From Hymenobacter citatus (GTDB lineage Bacteria > Bacteroidota > Bacteroidia > Cytophagales > Hymenobacteraceae), in NCBI RefSeq assembly GCF_014333615.1, contig NZ_JACSCY010000003.1, forward strand, positions 186,001-250,000: DNA of 64,000 nucleotides, written 5' to 3'. The stretch's first letter is position 1; each line of letters starts with the position of its first letter. The notes under the pieces were generated by a model. The model was not told where the DNA came from. It did not search any database and saw only the letters and a program-made list of their open reading frames with translations. A program made the translations under genes and the position numbers. Of the stretch, positions 34,458-43,791 are shown in pieces.

Positions 34458-35312
34458 ATGAACGCTATTACGGTTATCCTGCTGACCCACAACGAAGAAA
34501 AGCACATTGCGCGCTGCCTGAAGAGTCTGGCGCCTATTGCGGCAGCAGTATTCGTTATCGACAGCTTTTCCACCGACCGCACCTGTGCTATTGCTCGCGA
34601 AATGGGCGCTCAGGTGTTTCAGAACCCGTGGGTGAACTACAGCACCCAGTTCAACTGGGCCCTGCAAAACTGCCCCATCCAGACGCCCTGGACCATGCGC
34701 ATGGACTGCGACGAGTATCTGCTACCCGAGCTTATCACAGAGATTCAACAGAAGATTCCCGTTGCGCGTCCCGAGGTAGGCGGCTTCATCATCAAACGCC
34801 GCGTGTATTTCATGGACCGCTGGATCAAGCACGGCGGCTTCTACCCGCATCGGTTGTTGCGCATCTGGCGCACCAATACGGCTACCCTCGAGGACCGCTG
34901 GATGGACGAGCACGTGGTACTGGAAGCCGGCACCACGGAGGCCCTCACGCACGATATGGTGGATCATAACCTGAATGATCTGACATGGTGGATCAACAAG
35001 CACAACCACTACGCTACCCGCGAGATGCTGGATTTGCTTGCTATTCACAATAAGACCACTTCGGCACAGAACGTAGACGCTTCTCTTAGCGGCGAGCAAT
35101 ACTCCCGCAAGCGCTGGGTGAAAGAGAAGCTGTACAGCCGGATTCCACTGTTCGTGGGACCCTTCTTTTATTTCCTGTACCGCTACTTTCTACTGCTGGG
35201 CTTTCTGGACGGGAAGCCGGGCCTTATCTGGCACTTTCTGCAAGGCTTCTGGTACCGCTTTCTGGTCGATGCCAAACTGTATGAGCATCGGCTGCGCGCG
35301 CCCAAATCATAG
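34458..35312 (+). CDS. glycosyltransferase family 2 (WaaE-like)
   Basis: A 284-residue protein. The GT-A start ITVILLTHNEEKHIARCLKS, the switch VIDSFSTDRT and the acceptor segment MRMDCDEYLLPEL (DxD-like at about 83-86) agree with the WaaE/KdtX type of GT2. A C-terminal hydrophobic stretch (FVGPFFYFLYRYFLLLGFL) may bind the membrane. It follows the preceding GT4 gene by 14 bases and probably decorates the repeat unit or lipid-linked precursor. Confidence 0.9.
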   Translation: MNAITVILLTHNEEKHIARCLKSLAPIAAAVFVIDSFSTDRTCAIAREMGAQVFQNPWVNYSTQFNWALQNCPIQTPWTMRMDCDEYLLPELITEIQQKIPVARPEVGGFIIKRRVYFMDRWIKHGGFYPHRLLRIWRTNTATLEDRWMDEHVVLEAGTTEALTHDMVDHNLNDLTWWINKHNHYATREMLDLLAIHNKTTSAQNVDASLSGEQYSRKRWVKEKLYSRIPLFVGPFFYFLYRYFLLLGFLDGKPGLIWHFLQGFWYRFLVDAKLYEHRLRAPKS

Positions 35313-35336
35313 TCCCTACCCTAGCCTTACCTCTGC

Positions 35337-35888
35337 ATGACAACAACCGACCTATCCACCTTCAGCGTAGGCACCTACCGGGCCGGCCCAACCTGGAAGG
35401 TAGCGCTGTGGTATCCCATCAACTATTTCATTTTTGACACTGCCATACCATGGCCCTACGCCATCAAGTCGGCGTTGCTCCGCTTGTTTGGAGCCCAAGT
35501 AGGCAACGGACTTGTGATTAAACCCAACGTACGCATCAAGAACCCTTGGCGTTTGCGTATTGGGCACCACTGTTGGATCGGCGAGTCGGTGTGGATTGAC
35601 AACTTGGCTGATGTAACTATCGGTAACCATGTGAGCATCTCGCAGGGAGCCTTATTACTCACTGGCAACCACGATTACACGCGCAGTAGCTTTCCTTACC
35701 GTCTCGGACCTATTACTCTGGAAGACGGTAGCTGGGTAGGCGCCCGGGCCGTTGTATGCCCTGGGGTTACTTGCCACTCTCATGCTATTCTAACAGTTAA
35801 CTCTGTTGCCTCGCGTTCATTAGATGCATGGGGCATCTATGCCGGTAATCCGGCTTCCTTCATCCGGCAACGTGTAATGCAGGAATAG
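35337..35888 (+). CDS. colanic-acid-type O-acetyltransferase, WcaF-like
   Basis: A 183-residue protein. A short N-terminal segment (TYRAGPTWKVALWYPINYFIF) is followed by a left-handed beta-helix: LVIKPNVRIKNPWRLRIG, CWIGESVWIDNLADVTIGN, and LEDGSWVGARAVVCPGVTC. The loop GNHDYTRSSF carries the His of the CoA/acceptor site as in WcaF. It acetylates a sugar of the exopolysaccharide. It is the last gene of the locus, with a strong hairpin right after it. Confidence 0.9.
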   Translation: MTTTDLSTFSVGTYRAGPTWKVALWYPINYFIFDTAIPWPYAIKSALLRLFGAQVGNGLVIKPNVRIKNPWRLRIGHHCWIGESVWIDNLADVTIGNHVSISQGALLLTGNHDYTRSSFPYRLGPITLEDGSWVGARAVVCPGVTCHSHAILTVNSVASRSLDAWGIYAGNPASFIRQRVMQE

Positions 35889-35906
35889 CTACCTTTCTCC
35901 CTCATA

Positions 35907-35956
35907 CATACGGCCCGAGCGCAACATAAAATAACGTGTTGCGCTCGGGCCGTATG
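35907..35956. terminator. 20-base-stem hairpin ending the exopolysaccharide locus
   Basis: The perfect arms 35907-35926 and 35937-35956 (CATACGGCCCGAGCGCAACA) surround a 10-base loop. The position, 18 bases after the last gene of the locus, fits transcription termination; no long T run follows. Confidence 0.75.
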
Positions 35957-36153
35957 CATTTGTCGATTGATTACGAGAGTGATTTTCAAAGCTGGTTTTG
36001 GGTGCTAAATAAATCCAGTTATCCGAGATAAATCAAATAGCTCTCTCATTCATGAAATTGTAACAAAATATCTACATGTGTTTATGCTAATAGGCGCATA
36101 TAGGCTATTTAATTAGAATATGGAACACATTTAAATTCATAAAATTGAATAAA

Positions 36154-36173
36154 AACATGTGTATACACATGTT
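36154..36173. promoter_or_regulatory. perfect palindrome, candidate operator
   Basis: AACATGTGTATACACATGTT is its own reverse complement over all 20 bases and has no loop, which suits a dimeric DNA-binding protein better than a terminator. It is about 100 bases upstream of the -7-like box at 36269. Confidence 0.4.
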
Positions 36174-36268
36174 ATTTAATTATTCATTTCGCTGATAATT
36201 CTTTAATATATTATACTTTTTGTTGCAAACTCACATCTAAATTATAGCCATAACAAACTATCTGTCAG

Positions 36269-36276
36269 TATATTTG
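36269..36276 (+). promoter_or_regulatory. candidate -7 box
   Basis: TATATTTG matches TAnnTTTG exactly. The -33 TTG is not at the proper distance. Transcription starting just after it would give a leader of about 30 bases before the ATG at 36313, and it excludes the TTG at 36274 as a start. Confidence 0.45.
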
Positions 36277-36312
36277 TCAAAACCAATCAATCTCAAACAT
36301 AAACAATATTCA

Positions 36313-39300
36313 ATGTTTAGGAGATTTCCGATCCTTGCGTTTCACGCATTTTTATTAGCACTATTTGTAGCTAATAAAACAACCGCTCAAACTAAAATCC
36401 AATTTACATTAGGACAAAATTCAATTACCAGTGCCGGAGCATATGCGCCGGATGGTACTTTAATTCGAACCTTATGGAGCGCTGTTCCGTACGCAGCCGG
36501 CAATCATACCGCTTCATGGGACGGGAAAGACGATAATGGCCAAGCAATGGCGCAAGGCTCTTATCAAATTCGGGTGCTGTCGCACAATATGCAGTATCGG
36601 TGGGATGGTGCAATTGGCAATACTTCGCTGGCTCAATCAGGACCGCGCGTATTTCAAGGCTATTTGCCGATTCGTGACATCGCTGTTACCGACACAGCAG
36701 CCTACTATGTCACGGGATTTAATGAAGGGCAGAACAACCTACACCGATTCTCGCATCGCAATACCCGGACGCAGTATAATGTAGGCCGCGTAGATGGCTT
36801 TACGGCCTTAACGCTGTTGGACACCGATGGTACTAACTTATATATCGCCAACAACGAAGGGGGCGTATATACTGGTGGTCGGGCTTCCTTTATTTATGCC
36901 CGCCGCATAAGTGATAACGCAGAGGTACGCTTTGCTGCTGGCCAGGAAGTACGCCTGAATAATAACTATCCTGATCAATACTACACTAGTGTATTAGATC
37001 TGGATCAAACCAGTACGGCTCTCTCTACTACAGGCATCACCGTTCTTTCTAATGCTGCTACCGGGCTGGCAGTACAAAAGAAAGGGCAACTTCTGGCAGT
37101 AGCCCACCGCAACCAGCATATCATCCGCCTATTTGATAAAACCAGCGGCCAGCTACTGCGCACAATCAATACGGCTAGCCCCGGCTCGCTCAGCATGACC
37201 CCCAATGGCGACCTGTGGGCCATAAGCGGCACTAGCGTGGTGCGCTACACTAACCTAAGCAGCAATCCCACCGTGGCAGCCACCATCACGGGCCTTAGCA
37301 AGCCGTTGGCCCTTGCCACCGACCCCACCAATGAAGACATTGTGCTAGTAGCCGATGGTGGATCGAGCCAGCAGGTGAAAGCCTTTTCTGCGGCTGGTGG
37401 TTCGCTGTGGACGTACGGACAAGCCGGTGGCTACCCTGCCAATGGCAGCGACGTCCGGAATGACAAACTGTGGTTCCACCATTCAGTGCTAGGTGAAACA
37501 ACCTTCGTCACGATACTACCTGACCACTCCTTCTGGGTAGGCGACATAGCCAACAGCCGCTGTTTGCACATCTCGGCGGCTCGCACCTACCAGGAGCAGA
37601 TTATGTATCAGCCCCACTCCTACGCTACCTCAGTTGATGCAAACAACCCAACACGGGTTTTTAATGAATTCCTGGAATTCAAAGTTGATTACAGCAAGCC
37701 GCTGGGCGAGTCGTGGACCCTGGTAAAAAACTGGCGTGCAGGCTTATCTACCGATTACGTTGGATTTTTCCAGGGCGTCCGGCAGGTAGCAACACTCTCC
37801 AATGGGCGTACATACGCTCTGTTACGCAACATCAGTCAGGATTATATGGAGGTAGCCGAGTTGGCTGGCACGAAGTTACGCCCTACGGGTATCAAACCAG
37901 CCCGCACTACGGATGAAGCAGCTAGCCTGATGGCAGATGGCTCTCTTAACCTCGCTCCTTTCAACCCACGCCCAGGCACTACTGTTACCTGGTATACCCG
38001 TCCTCTAAGCGGCTTCGATGCGGCCAATAATCCGCAATGGGGCACACCAATAGCACTGGCCAGCACGCCAGTAGGCACTACCGACCCCGTGTCGCGCACT
38101 GGTGGCATTGGCGACATTGCTACCCCTATCACTTCATCAAAAGTTGTGGTATCGCTTGATTACTCGAAGAACAACGGCTGGCACTTGGGCGGTTTGTTAC
38201 AGGGAAGCAACAAGTGGCTTTGGAAAGCCAGCCCCACGGGCCCGCTGAACGGCAAAGGCAATTATGACATTGGCAATGGCGTGCAATACGGCGGCAACAC
38301 GGTGTTGTCCACTGACCGTCATATTCTGTATGGGTACCACGGCGAGTTCTGGAATAACGCGCAGGCAGGTCAGTTCATGCACTTCTACGACAACGGTCTG
38401 TTTGTCGGTCAGTTTGGTGAAACCACCAAAAACCACGACGCCCGCGAAGGTGTCATTGCCGGTTCAGCAGGCAACGCCGTCTCTCCTGATTTGGCTTCTG
38501 TGAACGGCGAGACCTACCTGTGGGTGAATGACGAAGGTGGTCACGGTCCGCAACGGTGGCACTTGGTTGGCACTGGCACAGTACAGGAAGCCAAGGGCAC
38601 AGGCAGCCTAGGGGGCACTATTGTAGTAGCAGCGCCCACTGCCACTTTCCCGCAGCAACTAACAGCCGTACCCGGCGAATCAACCTTACAACTGAGCTGG
38701 CAGCCTGTACCCAACGCCACTAGCTACACGGTATCGTACTCTACTACCCCTGGGGGACCATATAGCACAGTTACTCGCATTGGCAGCACTGGCTATACGC
38801 TTCCAAATCTGACAAATGGCATTCCTTATTATGTATCGGTGGCTGCACAATTGGCAGCGGGTGCCGGACCAGCATCAGCGGAAGTGATGGCTACACCACT
38901 TGCACCAAACGCAAGTGTGCAAGCCGTTGGACACCAAGCCAGCAACAGCACCGAGTTTGTGGTAGACCCCTCGGCGCCAAGCAAAAACAGTTCTTCCTTG
39001 CAGCTACAAGCCCCTCTGCGTTACGTGTCGGAGCCGCTGGCACTCACTAAGGTAGGTCGCAAAGGCTACGTGCTCTTCAACTGGAACAGTGATGGCAGCG
39101 ACAATACCAATGTGCTGGCACCTTTCAAAGTAAGCAAAGGCAGTGGTTGGCGCGTCGATACGTACCTGAAGTTTAAGTTTCAGGTAAATGGCACCTCAGG
39201 CAAAGATGCTGGCCTGTATAGCAACCCAGCAGGCAAGATTACAATTGATGTGACTGACGACAACTGGCACTATGCCACGGTATTCTGTCCTGCTCGGTTT

Positions 39301-41151
39301 GATGACGCTCGTAACTTCTCCATATCGCTGGCTCCCGTTTCCCAGAATGGTCCTGCTGCACGATATACAGTGCAAGAAACCATGGGGCAGAACCACGTTT
39401 TCCAGTTCCGTTTCAAGGGTGCTGTCGCACTCACTGTGGACAATGGACAAACAGGCGCCGTTGGCATAGTACAGGCCATTTTCTTGGACAGCGACACGGT
39501 AGCTGCCGCTGTGCCTACTCCCGTGGCTGCGCCCGTAGTAGCCCCAGCACCTCCACAGGTAGCCAGCTTCACTTTAGTAAATGCTGACAACTCCCAGGAT
39601 ATTAGAACGCTGACTAGTGGCGAGACGCTGGATCTGGCTACCCTGCCCACCAAGAACCTGGCTATCCGCGCCAATACAGGTTCTTCTACAGTAGGTAGCG
39701 TCGCACTTAAGCTCACAGGCACGCTTTCCAAAGAAACGGTTGATAATACATCGCTTTACACCTTGTTCGGCGACGATAACGGCCGTTACACTCCCTGGGT
39801 ACCACAGGTAGGCACGTATTCGCTCACGGCTACGGCCTACTCGGCCGGGCAGGCTGGAGGTACGGCCAGCGCGCCACTGGCCATTAATTTTAGCGTTGTG
39901 AACAAGGTGGCTGCTCCGGCTGTGGTGCCCGCTGCTCAGCAGGTAGTAAGCTTTACGCTGGTAAATGCCGATAACTCGCAGGACATTAAAACCTTCGTAA
40001 ATGGCGAAACTATCAATCTAAGCACGTTGCCGACAAAGAATCTGGCTATCCGTGCCAACACCAACCCGGTTACTGTGGGTAGCGTGGTGATTAAGATGAG
40101 TGGCACACTTAGCAAGCAGGTGACGGAGAATATCCCTTTCTACACTTTGTTTGGTGACAACAATGGCCGCTATACTCCCTGGGTGCCGCAGGTAGGCACG
40201 TACTCGCTCACGGCTACTGCTTACTCAGCCGGGCAGGCTGGTGGCACGGCCAGCGCTCCGTTTGCTATTAGCTTCACGTTTGCGAATACGGCTGCTAGGC
40301 CTGCTGAAAGCATCACGGCCATCAGCACGCCAACCATAAGCACAGGTTCCGTGATACACCGTATCAACGCCGGTGGGAAGCAGGTATCGACAGATCGAGG
40401 CGTGTTTGCCGCCGATAAATACTACGTGCCCGCTCCAGGGAACACGGCTGCTGTTACTGGTAACATTGCTGGTACAATAAACGACGCACTATATCAGACA
40501 GAGCGCTACGGCACCAACGGTACTTTCCGGTATGCCCTACCCGTGACCAACGGACAATACACCGTTGTGCTACACTTTGCCGAAACCTTCTGGTCGGAAG
40601 CTGGCAGACGCGTGTTTGATGTTACGCTGGAAGGTAATAAGGTGCTCGACAACTATGACATCTACCGCAAAGTGGGGCGCTACACCATGAAGACGGAAAC
40701 CTTCACAACTACGGTGAAAGACGGCTCGCTCAACATTGATTTCAGCGCCCTGAAATCGGATGGTGGATCGGATCAGCCGCAAGTGTGCGCCATTGAGGTG
40801 CTATCGACCAGTACTACCTTGGCAGCTACCGCCAGCACGCAGTACGCCGTGGCAGCAGAACCTACTTCGGCTGCCGCACCCGTCCTGACTGCTATTACGC
40901 TTTCTGCCTACCCCAACCCTACCCCCGATGGGCAGGTGACTATTACGCTGCCTGAACCGCAGACCGGCGAGGTATGGTACACTTTGTTTTCGGCCACAGG
41001 CAGTGCCGTTTCGGGAGGCAAGGCCTCGCTGGGCGCCTTTGGCAGCGAGCTGAAGCTGGATCTAGGACGCGGCATGAAACAGCCGGGCACCTACTACCTC
41101 TGGCTGCAAAGCAAAACCTGGCAGTCGCGCTTCAAGATTGTGCGGCAATAA
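36313..41151 (+). CDS. giant multidomain T9SS surface protein with malectin domain
   Basis: 1612 residues from the ATG at 36313, which begins a good signal peptide (MFRRFPILAFHAFLLALF, cut after TTAQ). Domains in order: a FlgD-like Ig module at about 30-100 (SWDGKDDNGQAMAQGSYQIRV), a propeller-like region to about 700, fibronectin III at about 779-861, and two tandem copies of an unnamed 110-residue module at about 1082-1194 and 1211-1322. Both copies share FTLVNADNSQDI and TLFGDDNGRYTPWVPQ-type stretches. A malectin-like domain at about 1346-1497 and a T9SS type A sorting domain at the end (AYPNPTPDGQVTITL) complete it. Malectin domains bind sugars, so it may hold the polysaccharide made next door (inference). 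Confidence 0.85.
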   Translation: MFRRFPILAFHAFLLALFVANKTTAQTKIQFTLGQNSITSAGAYAPDGTLIRTLWSAVPYAAGNHTASWDGKDDNGQAMAQGSYQIRVLSHNMQYRWDGAIGNTSLAQSGPRVFQGYLPIRDIAVTDTAAYYVTGFNEGQNNLHRFSHRNTRTQYNVGRVDGFTALTLLDTDGTNLYIANNEGGVYTGGRASFIYARRISDNAEVRFAAGQEVRLNNNYPDQYYTSVLDLDQTSTALSTTGITVLSNAATGLAVQKKGQLLAVAHRNQHIIRLFDKTSGQLLRTINTASPGSLSMTPNGDLWAISGTSVVRYTNLSSNPTVAATITGLSKPLALATDPTNEDIVLVADGGSSQQVKAFSAAGGSLWTYGQAGGYPANGSDVRNDKLWFHHSVLGETTFVTILPDHSFWVGDIANSRCLHISAARTYQEQIMYQPHSYATSVDANNPTRVFNEFLEFKVDYSKPLGESWTLVKNWRAGLSTDYVGFFQGVRQVATLSNGRTYALLRNISQDYMEVAELAGTKLRPTGIKPARTTDEAASLMADGSLNLAPFNPRPGTTVTWYTRPLSGFDAANNPQWGTPIALASTPVGTTDPVSRTGGIGDIATPITSSKVVVSLDYSKNNGWHLGGLLQGSNKWLWKASPTGPLNGKGNYDIGNGVQYGGNTVLSTDRHILYGYHGEFWNNAQAGQFMHFYDNGLFVGQFGETTKNHDAREGVIAGSAGNAVSPDLASVNGETYLWVNDEGGHGPQRWHLVGTGTVQEAKGTGSLGGTIVVAAPTATFPQQLTAVPGESTLQLSWQPVPNATSYTVSYSTTPGGPYSTVTRIGSTGYTLPNLTNGIPYYVSVAAQLAAGAGPASAEVMATPLAPNASVQAVGHQASNSTEFVVDPSAPSKNSSSLQLQAPLRYVSEPLALTKVGRKGYVLFNWNSDGSDNTNVLAPFKVSKGSGWRVDTYLKFKFQVNGTSGKDAGLYSNPAGKITIDVTDDNWHYATVFCPARFDDARNFSISLAPVSQNGPAARYTVQETMGQNHVFQFRFKGAVALTVDNGQTGAVGIVQAIFLDSDTVAAAVPTPVAAPVVAPAPPQVASFTLVNADNSQDIRTLTSGETLDLATLPTKNLAIRANTGSSTVGSVALKLTGTLSKETVDNTSLYTLFGDDNGRYTPWVPQVGTYSLTATAYSAGQAGGTASAPLAINFSVVNKVAAPAVVPAAQQVVSFTLVNADNSQDIKTFVNGETINLSTLPTKNLAIRANTNPVTVGSVVIKMSGTLSKQVTENIPFYTLFGDNNGRYTPWVPQVGTYSLTATAYSAGQAGGTASAPFAISFTFANTAARPAESITAISTPTISTGSVIHRINAGGKQVSTDRGVFAADKYYVPAPGNTAAVTGNIAGTINDALYQTERYGTNGTFRYALPVTNGQYTVVLHFAETFWSEAGRRVFDVTLEGNKVLDNYDIYRKVGRYTMKTETFTTTVKDGSLNIDFSALKSDGGSDQPQVCAIEVLSTSTTLAATASTQYAVAAEPTSAAAPVLTAITLSAYPNPTPDGQVTITLPEPQTGEVWYTLFSATGSAVSGGKASLGAFGSELKLDLGRGMKQPGTYYLWLQSKTWQSRFKIVRQ

Positions 41152-41160
41152 TGCTCTGTC

Positions 41161-41200
41161 TTTCCCCCACATACACTCGGCAGAGAATATGTGGGGGAAA
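41161..41200. terminator. hairpin after the giant surface protein gene
   Basis: The perfect 13-base arms 41161-41173 (TTTCCCCCACATA) and 41188-41200 enclose a 14-base loop. It lies 10 bases after the stop codon and before ypdA, so it probably separates the two. Confidence 0.6.
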
Positions 41201-41239
41201 CAGAAACAGTTCGGGCCTACTGGTGGTATTGAGTGTAGT

Positions 41240-42262
41240 ATGCACGAATCAACTTCTTCCTTCGATACCGTTGTAATTGGCGCCGGACCGGTGGGCTTGG
41301 CCTGTGCCCTCGAAATCCAGCGCCGGGGCTTTACCGTGTGCGTGGTGGATAAGGGCGCCTTGGTTAACTCTGTGGTAGGATATCCCAACCAGATGGAGTT
41401 CTTCTCTACCCCGGAGCTGCTGGAGATTGGGGGCTACCCCATGCCAACCAACCACTACAAGCCACTCCGCGAAGATGCCCTCGACTACTACCGTCGGGTG
41501 GCCCAGGCGGAGAAACTCACGCTTCGGCTCTATGAGCGAGTAATAGGGCTGGAAGGCGAAGAAAACCACTACGAGGTAGTAACTACCAAAGGGCGCATTG
41601 CCACTCGGTTTGTGGTGGTGGCTACCGGCTTCTTCGATGTGCCGGTGAAGATGAACGTGCCGGGCGAGGACTTGCCCAACGTGAGCCACTACTACAAAGA
41701 GCCGTACACACACGTCGACCAACGGGTGGTGGTGGTAGGGGCCAGAAACTCCTCAGCCAAAGCCGCCTTGCAACTGCTGCGCGCCGGTGCGCATGTTACC
41801 ATGGTAGTGCGTAGCGCCGAGTTGTCGCCGTCAGTGAAGTACTGGATACGACCAGATCTGGAAAATCGCATTAAAGAAGGGCGCATCAAAGCATACTTCA
41901 ATGCAACGATTCAGGAAATCCGCCCCACTGAGGTGGACATAGCCACGCCGGAAGGCTTAATTACATTGCCCACGGATTTCACCTATGCCCTCACCGGCTA
42001 CCGCCCCGACTATTCGCTGTTAGATGCCTTGGGCATCAGCACGCAAGACGACGCGGCACGTACGCCTACCCACAACCCAGACACGTTTGAGACCAACCGC
42101 CCCGGCGTGTATATGGCTGGCACTGTGTGCGGTGGCCTGAATACCAGCCGCTGGTTTATTGAAAACGGCCGCTACCATGCAGCCGTTATTGCGGCTCACC
42201 TGGCTGGCGAGGCGGCTCCGGCTACTCCACAGGTTCTTCAGCCGGTGCAAATGTCGAAGTAG
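41240..42262 (+). CDS. ypdA: YpdA-type bacillithiol disulfide reductase
   Basis: A 340-residue protein from the ATG at 41240; a longer in-frame start at 41138 would run through the terminator hairpin. An FAD-binding GAGPVG lies at 14-19 (TVVIGAGPVGLACALEI). An NADPH-binding VVVVGARNSSAKAAL lies at about 162-176, with the N-S-S variation known in YpdA in place of G-x-G-x-x-A. The C-terminal GVYMAGTVCGGLNTSRWFIEN is diagnostic of this family. It reduces oxidised bacillithiol with NADPH. There is no CxxC redox pair, as expected for YpdA. Confidence 0.88.
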   Translation: MHESTSSFDTVVIGAGPVGLACALEIQRRGFTVCVVDKGALVNSVVGYPNQMEFFSTPELLEIGGYPMPTNHYKPLREDALDYYRRVAQAEKLTLRLYERVIGLEGEENHYEVVTTKGRIATRFVVVATGFFDVPVKMNVPGEDLPNVSHYYKEPYTHVDQRVVVVGARNSSAKAALQLLRAGAHVTMVVRSAELSPSVKYWIRPDLENRIKEGRIKAYFNATIQEIRPTEVDIATPEGLITLPTDFTYALTGYRPDYSLLDALGISTQDDAARTPTHNPDTFETNRPGVYMAGTVCGGLNTSRWFIENGRYHAAVIAAHLAGEAAPATPQVLQPVQMSK

Positions 42263-42276
42263 CAGCTTATGTAAGT

Positions 42277-42317
42277 AAAAAAAGCCGGTTCCAGGTAGCT
42301 GGAACCGGCTTTTTTAT
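42277..42317. terminator. bidirectional intrinsic terminator between ypdA and SGNH gene
   Basis: The stem AGCCGGTTCCAG (42283-42294) pairs with CTGGAACCGGCT (42299-42310) over a 4-base loop. A runs of A on the left and of T on the right make it work for both converging genes. Confidence 0.88.
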
Positions 42318-42333
42318 GACTTTTTAGTAGTGC

Positions 42334-43767
42334 TTAGGGAAACTTAACACCCCGATAATCCAGCGGATTGAGTTGGGGGACGCTGGCGTTGTACTTCGCG
42401 TTGATGGCCTTAATCATCTCATTGGCCACAATGGCATACCCGCGGGGTGTGAGGTGCACGCCATCCAGCGAGAACAGGTTGCCACTGATGAAACCGGCGT
42501 TGTTGGGTACGCCATTCACAACCACGCCACCGGCTGCCACCCGGGTTAGGAAAGCATTAGCATCAAAGTAGGCCAGCCCTTTGCGGTCGGCGCTTGCCTT
42601 GATGATATTGTTGAGCGCTGTGGTGCGGTTATTCACGGCTGTTACTTCGGCAGCATCTAGCACAAGGGCGTTAGCCAACGGGTTGGCAGCAGCAGCCAGC
42701 AGCGCCGCAGTGGCAGCCGGTGCACCAGGAATTTCCAGGCCAATACCATTTGGGAAGGGGCTGGTAGCGCTTGGCGTATTGATAACCGAACGGGCGGGCA
42801 GTAGAATTAAGTCACTAGCCGTTGCCAACCGAACAGGTGTAGTGGTGCTGCTGGTGCGCACGTACAGTGCAAAGCGGGTACCGGCCGGTAGCGCGGGCAA
42901 CCCCAACGCCTGCGCAATGAGCGGGGCCTGTGCAGCCGGAATAGGGGTAGCATTCACCTGCGCAATAACCGCTGCCGTAGAAATAGTGGTGAACAGCGGC
43001 GTGCTGGTAACGCTCGGAATATTTGCCACAATTCCCTTGGCATCGTTCTGCGTCAGGGCATCAACCACTTGGTTGTACTTGGTAGTAAACTCCGCATCCG
43101 GGGTGAGCGGAGCGCTAGTACCACCCGAGCTGGCATACCCTAACACGTCATTGTTACCCAGCCAGTTAGAAAAGAAGGTAGGCTTGATAGTGGCCACTCG
43201 CTCTTGCACATATTGTAAGTAGCTGGCCGGCGAGTTGCTTAGCAGGCGCTCGAAGTACGGGTTGAAGCCCAGCGGGTTATTCAGACCATAACCATTCGTG
43301 GTTACATCGGCCACCCGAATACCGGGCACGCCCAGGTTTTGGTTGGCAGCGGCATTGGCAGGCTTGGCAAGCAGCGGCGTTTTGGTATCGGCTCCGGTGC
43401 CTACTACTGCTCCTGGCGCTCTATTGGCAATCTGCGGGTTGTTATTGGCATCAATACCCGCGAGGTAGAGGTAGCCCGAGCCATTCGCCTGGGCTTCTGT
43501 AAACAGCGGCTGCACAAAGTCGCCGCCGCCTACCGCCCGGAACTGCTGGGCCAGCATGGCGGGGTAGGAGTTCTGCTGACCTTCCAGGTACAAACCATTA
43601 TCAGAGAAGCCAGCCGTGAGCGAGTTACCCACGGCAATGTAGCGGGAGAAATCGGCGGTGCCGGCGCTGGTTTTTACTTCGTCTTCCAGGTCGGGCTGGC
43701 AGGCAGTGAGGCCGAGCCCTAGCAGCGCCAGAAACGGCACTACTCTACGAAATGTAATCGTATACAT
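42334..43767 (-). CDS. SGNH/GDSL-type hydrolase lipoprotein
   Basis: A 477-residue protein. The lipobox GLTAC places Cys at 23. Block I reads YIAVGNSLTAGF with the nucleophile Ser49. An NWLGNNDVLGY segment gives the block III Gly/Asn pattern, and the C-terminal DGVHLTPRGYAIVAN gives the D-x-x-H pair. It is therefore an esterase or lipase-like hydrolase at the outer membrane; the substrate is unknown. The middle has a long Ala/Asn/Thr-rich insertion. The FadL-like gene lies immediately upstream (24 bases), in one operon, which suggests lipid or hydrophobic substrates. Confidence 0.85.
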   Translation of the reverse strand: MYTITFRRVVPFLALLGLGLTACQPDLEDEVKTSAGTADFSRYIAVGNSLTAGFSDNGLYLEGQQNSYPAMLAQQFRAVGGGDFVQPLFTEAQANGSGYLYLAGIDANNNPQIANRAPGAVVGTGADTKTPLLAKPANAAANQNLGVPGIRVADVTTNGYGLNNPLGFNPYFERLLSNSPASYLQYVQERVATIKPTFFSNWLGNNDVLGYASSGGTSAPLTPDAEFTTKYNQVVDALTQNDAKGIVANIPSVTSTPLFTTISTAAVIAQVNATPIPAAQAPLIAQALGLPALPAGTRFALYVRTSSTTTPVRLATASDLILLPARSVINTPSATSPFPNGIGLEIPGAPAATAALLAAAANPLANALVLDAAEVTAVNNRTTALNNIIKASADRKGLAYFDANAFLTRVAAGGVVVNGVPNNAGFISGNLFSLDGVHLTPRGYAIVANEMIKAINAKYNASVPQLNPLDYRGVKFP

Positions 43768-43791
43768 GTGTTCAGAACGGGAGGTGGGAAA

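Larger units (their letters stand above)
35957..36312. other. AT-rich promoter region with a 20-base palindrome
   Basis: About 350 bases without a gene and markedly AT-rich compared with both sides. It contains a perfect 20-base palindrome at 36154-36173 (AACATGTGTATACACATGTT), with a related ACATGTGTTT nearby at about 36073. A -7-like box lies at 36269. It looks like the control region for the large surface protein gene that follows. Confidence 0.6.

Noticed and set aside
41138..41239. upstream extension of ypdA
   Set aside because: It reads through the hairpin 41161-41200; the FAD-binding fold starts properly from the ATG at 41240.
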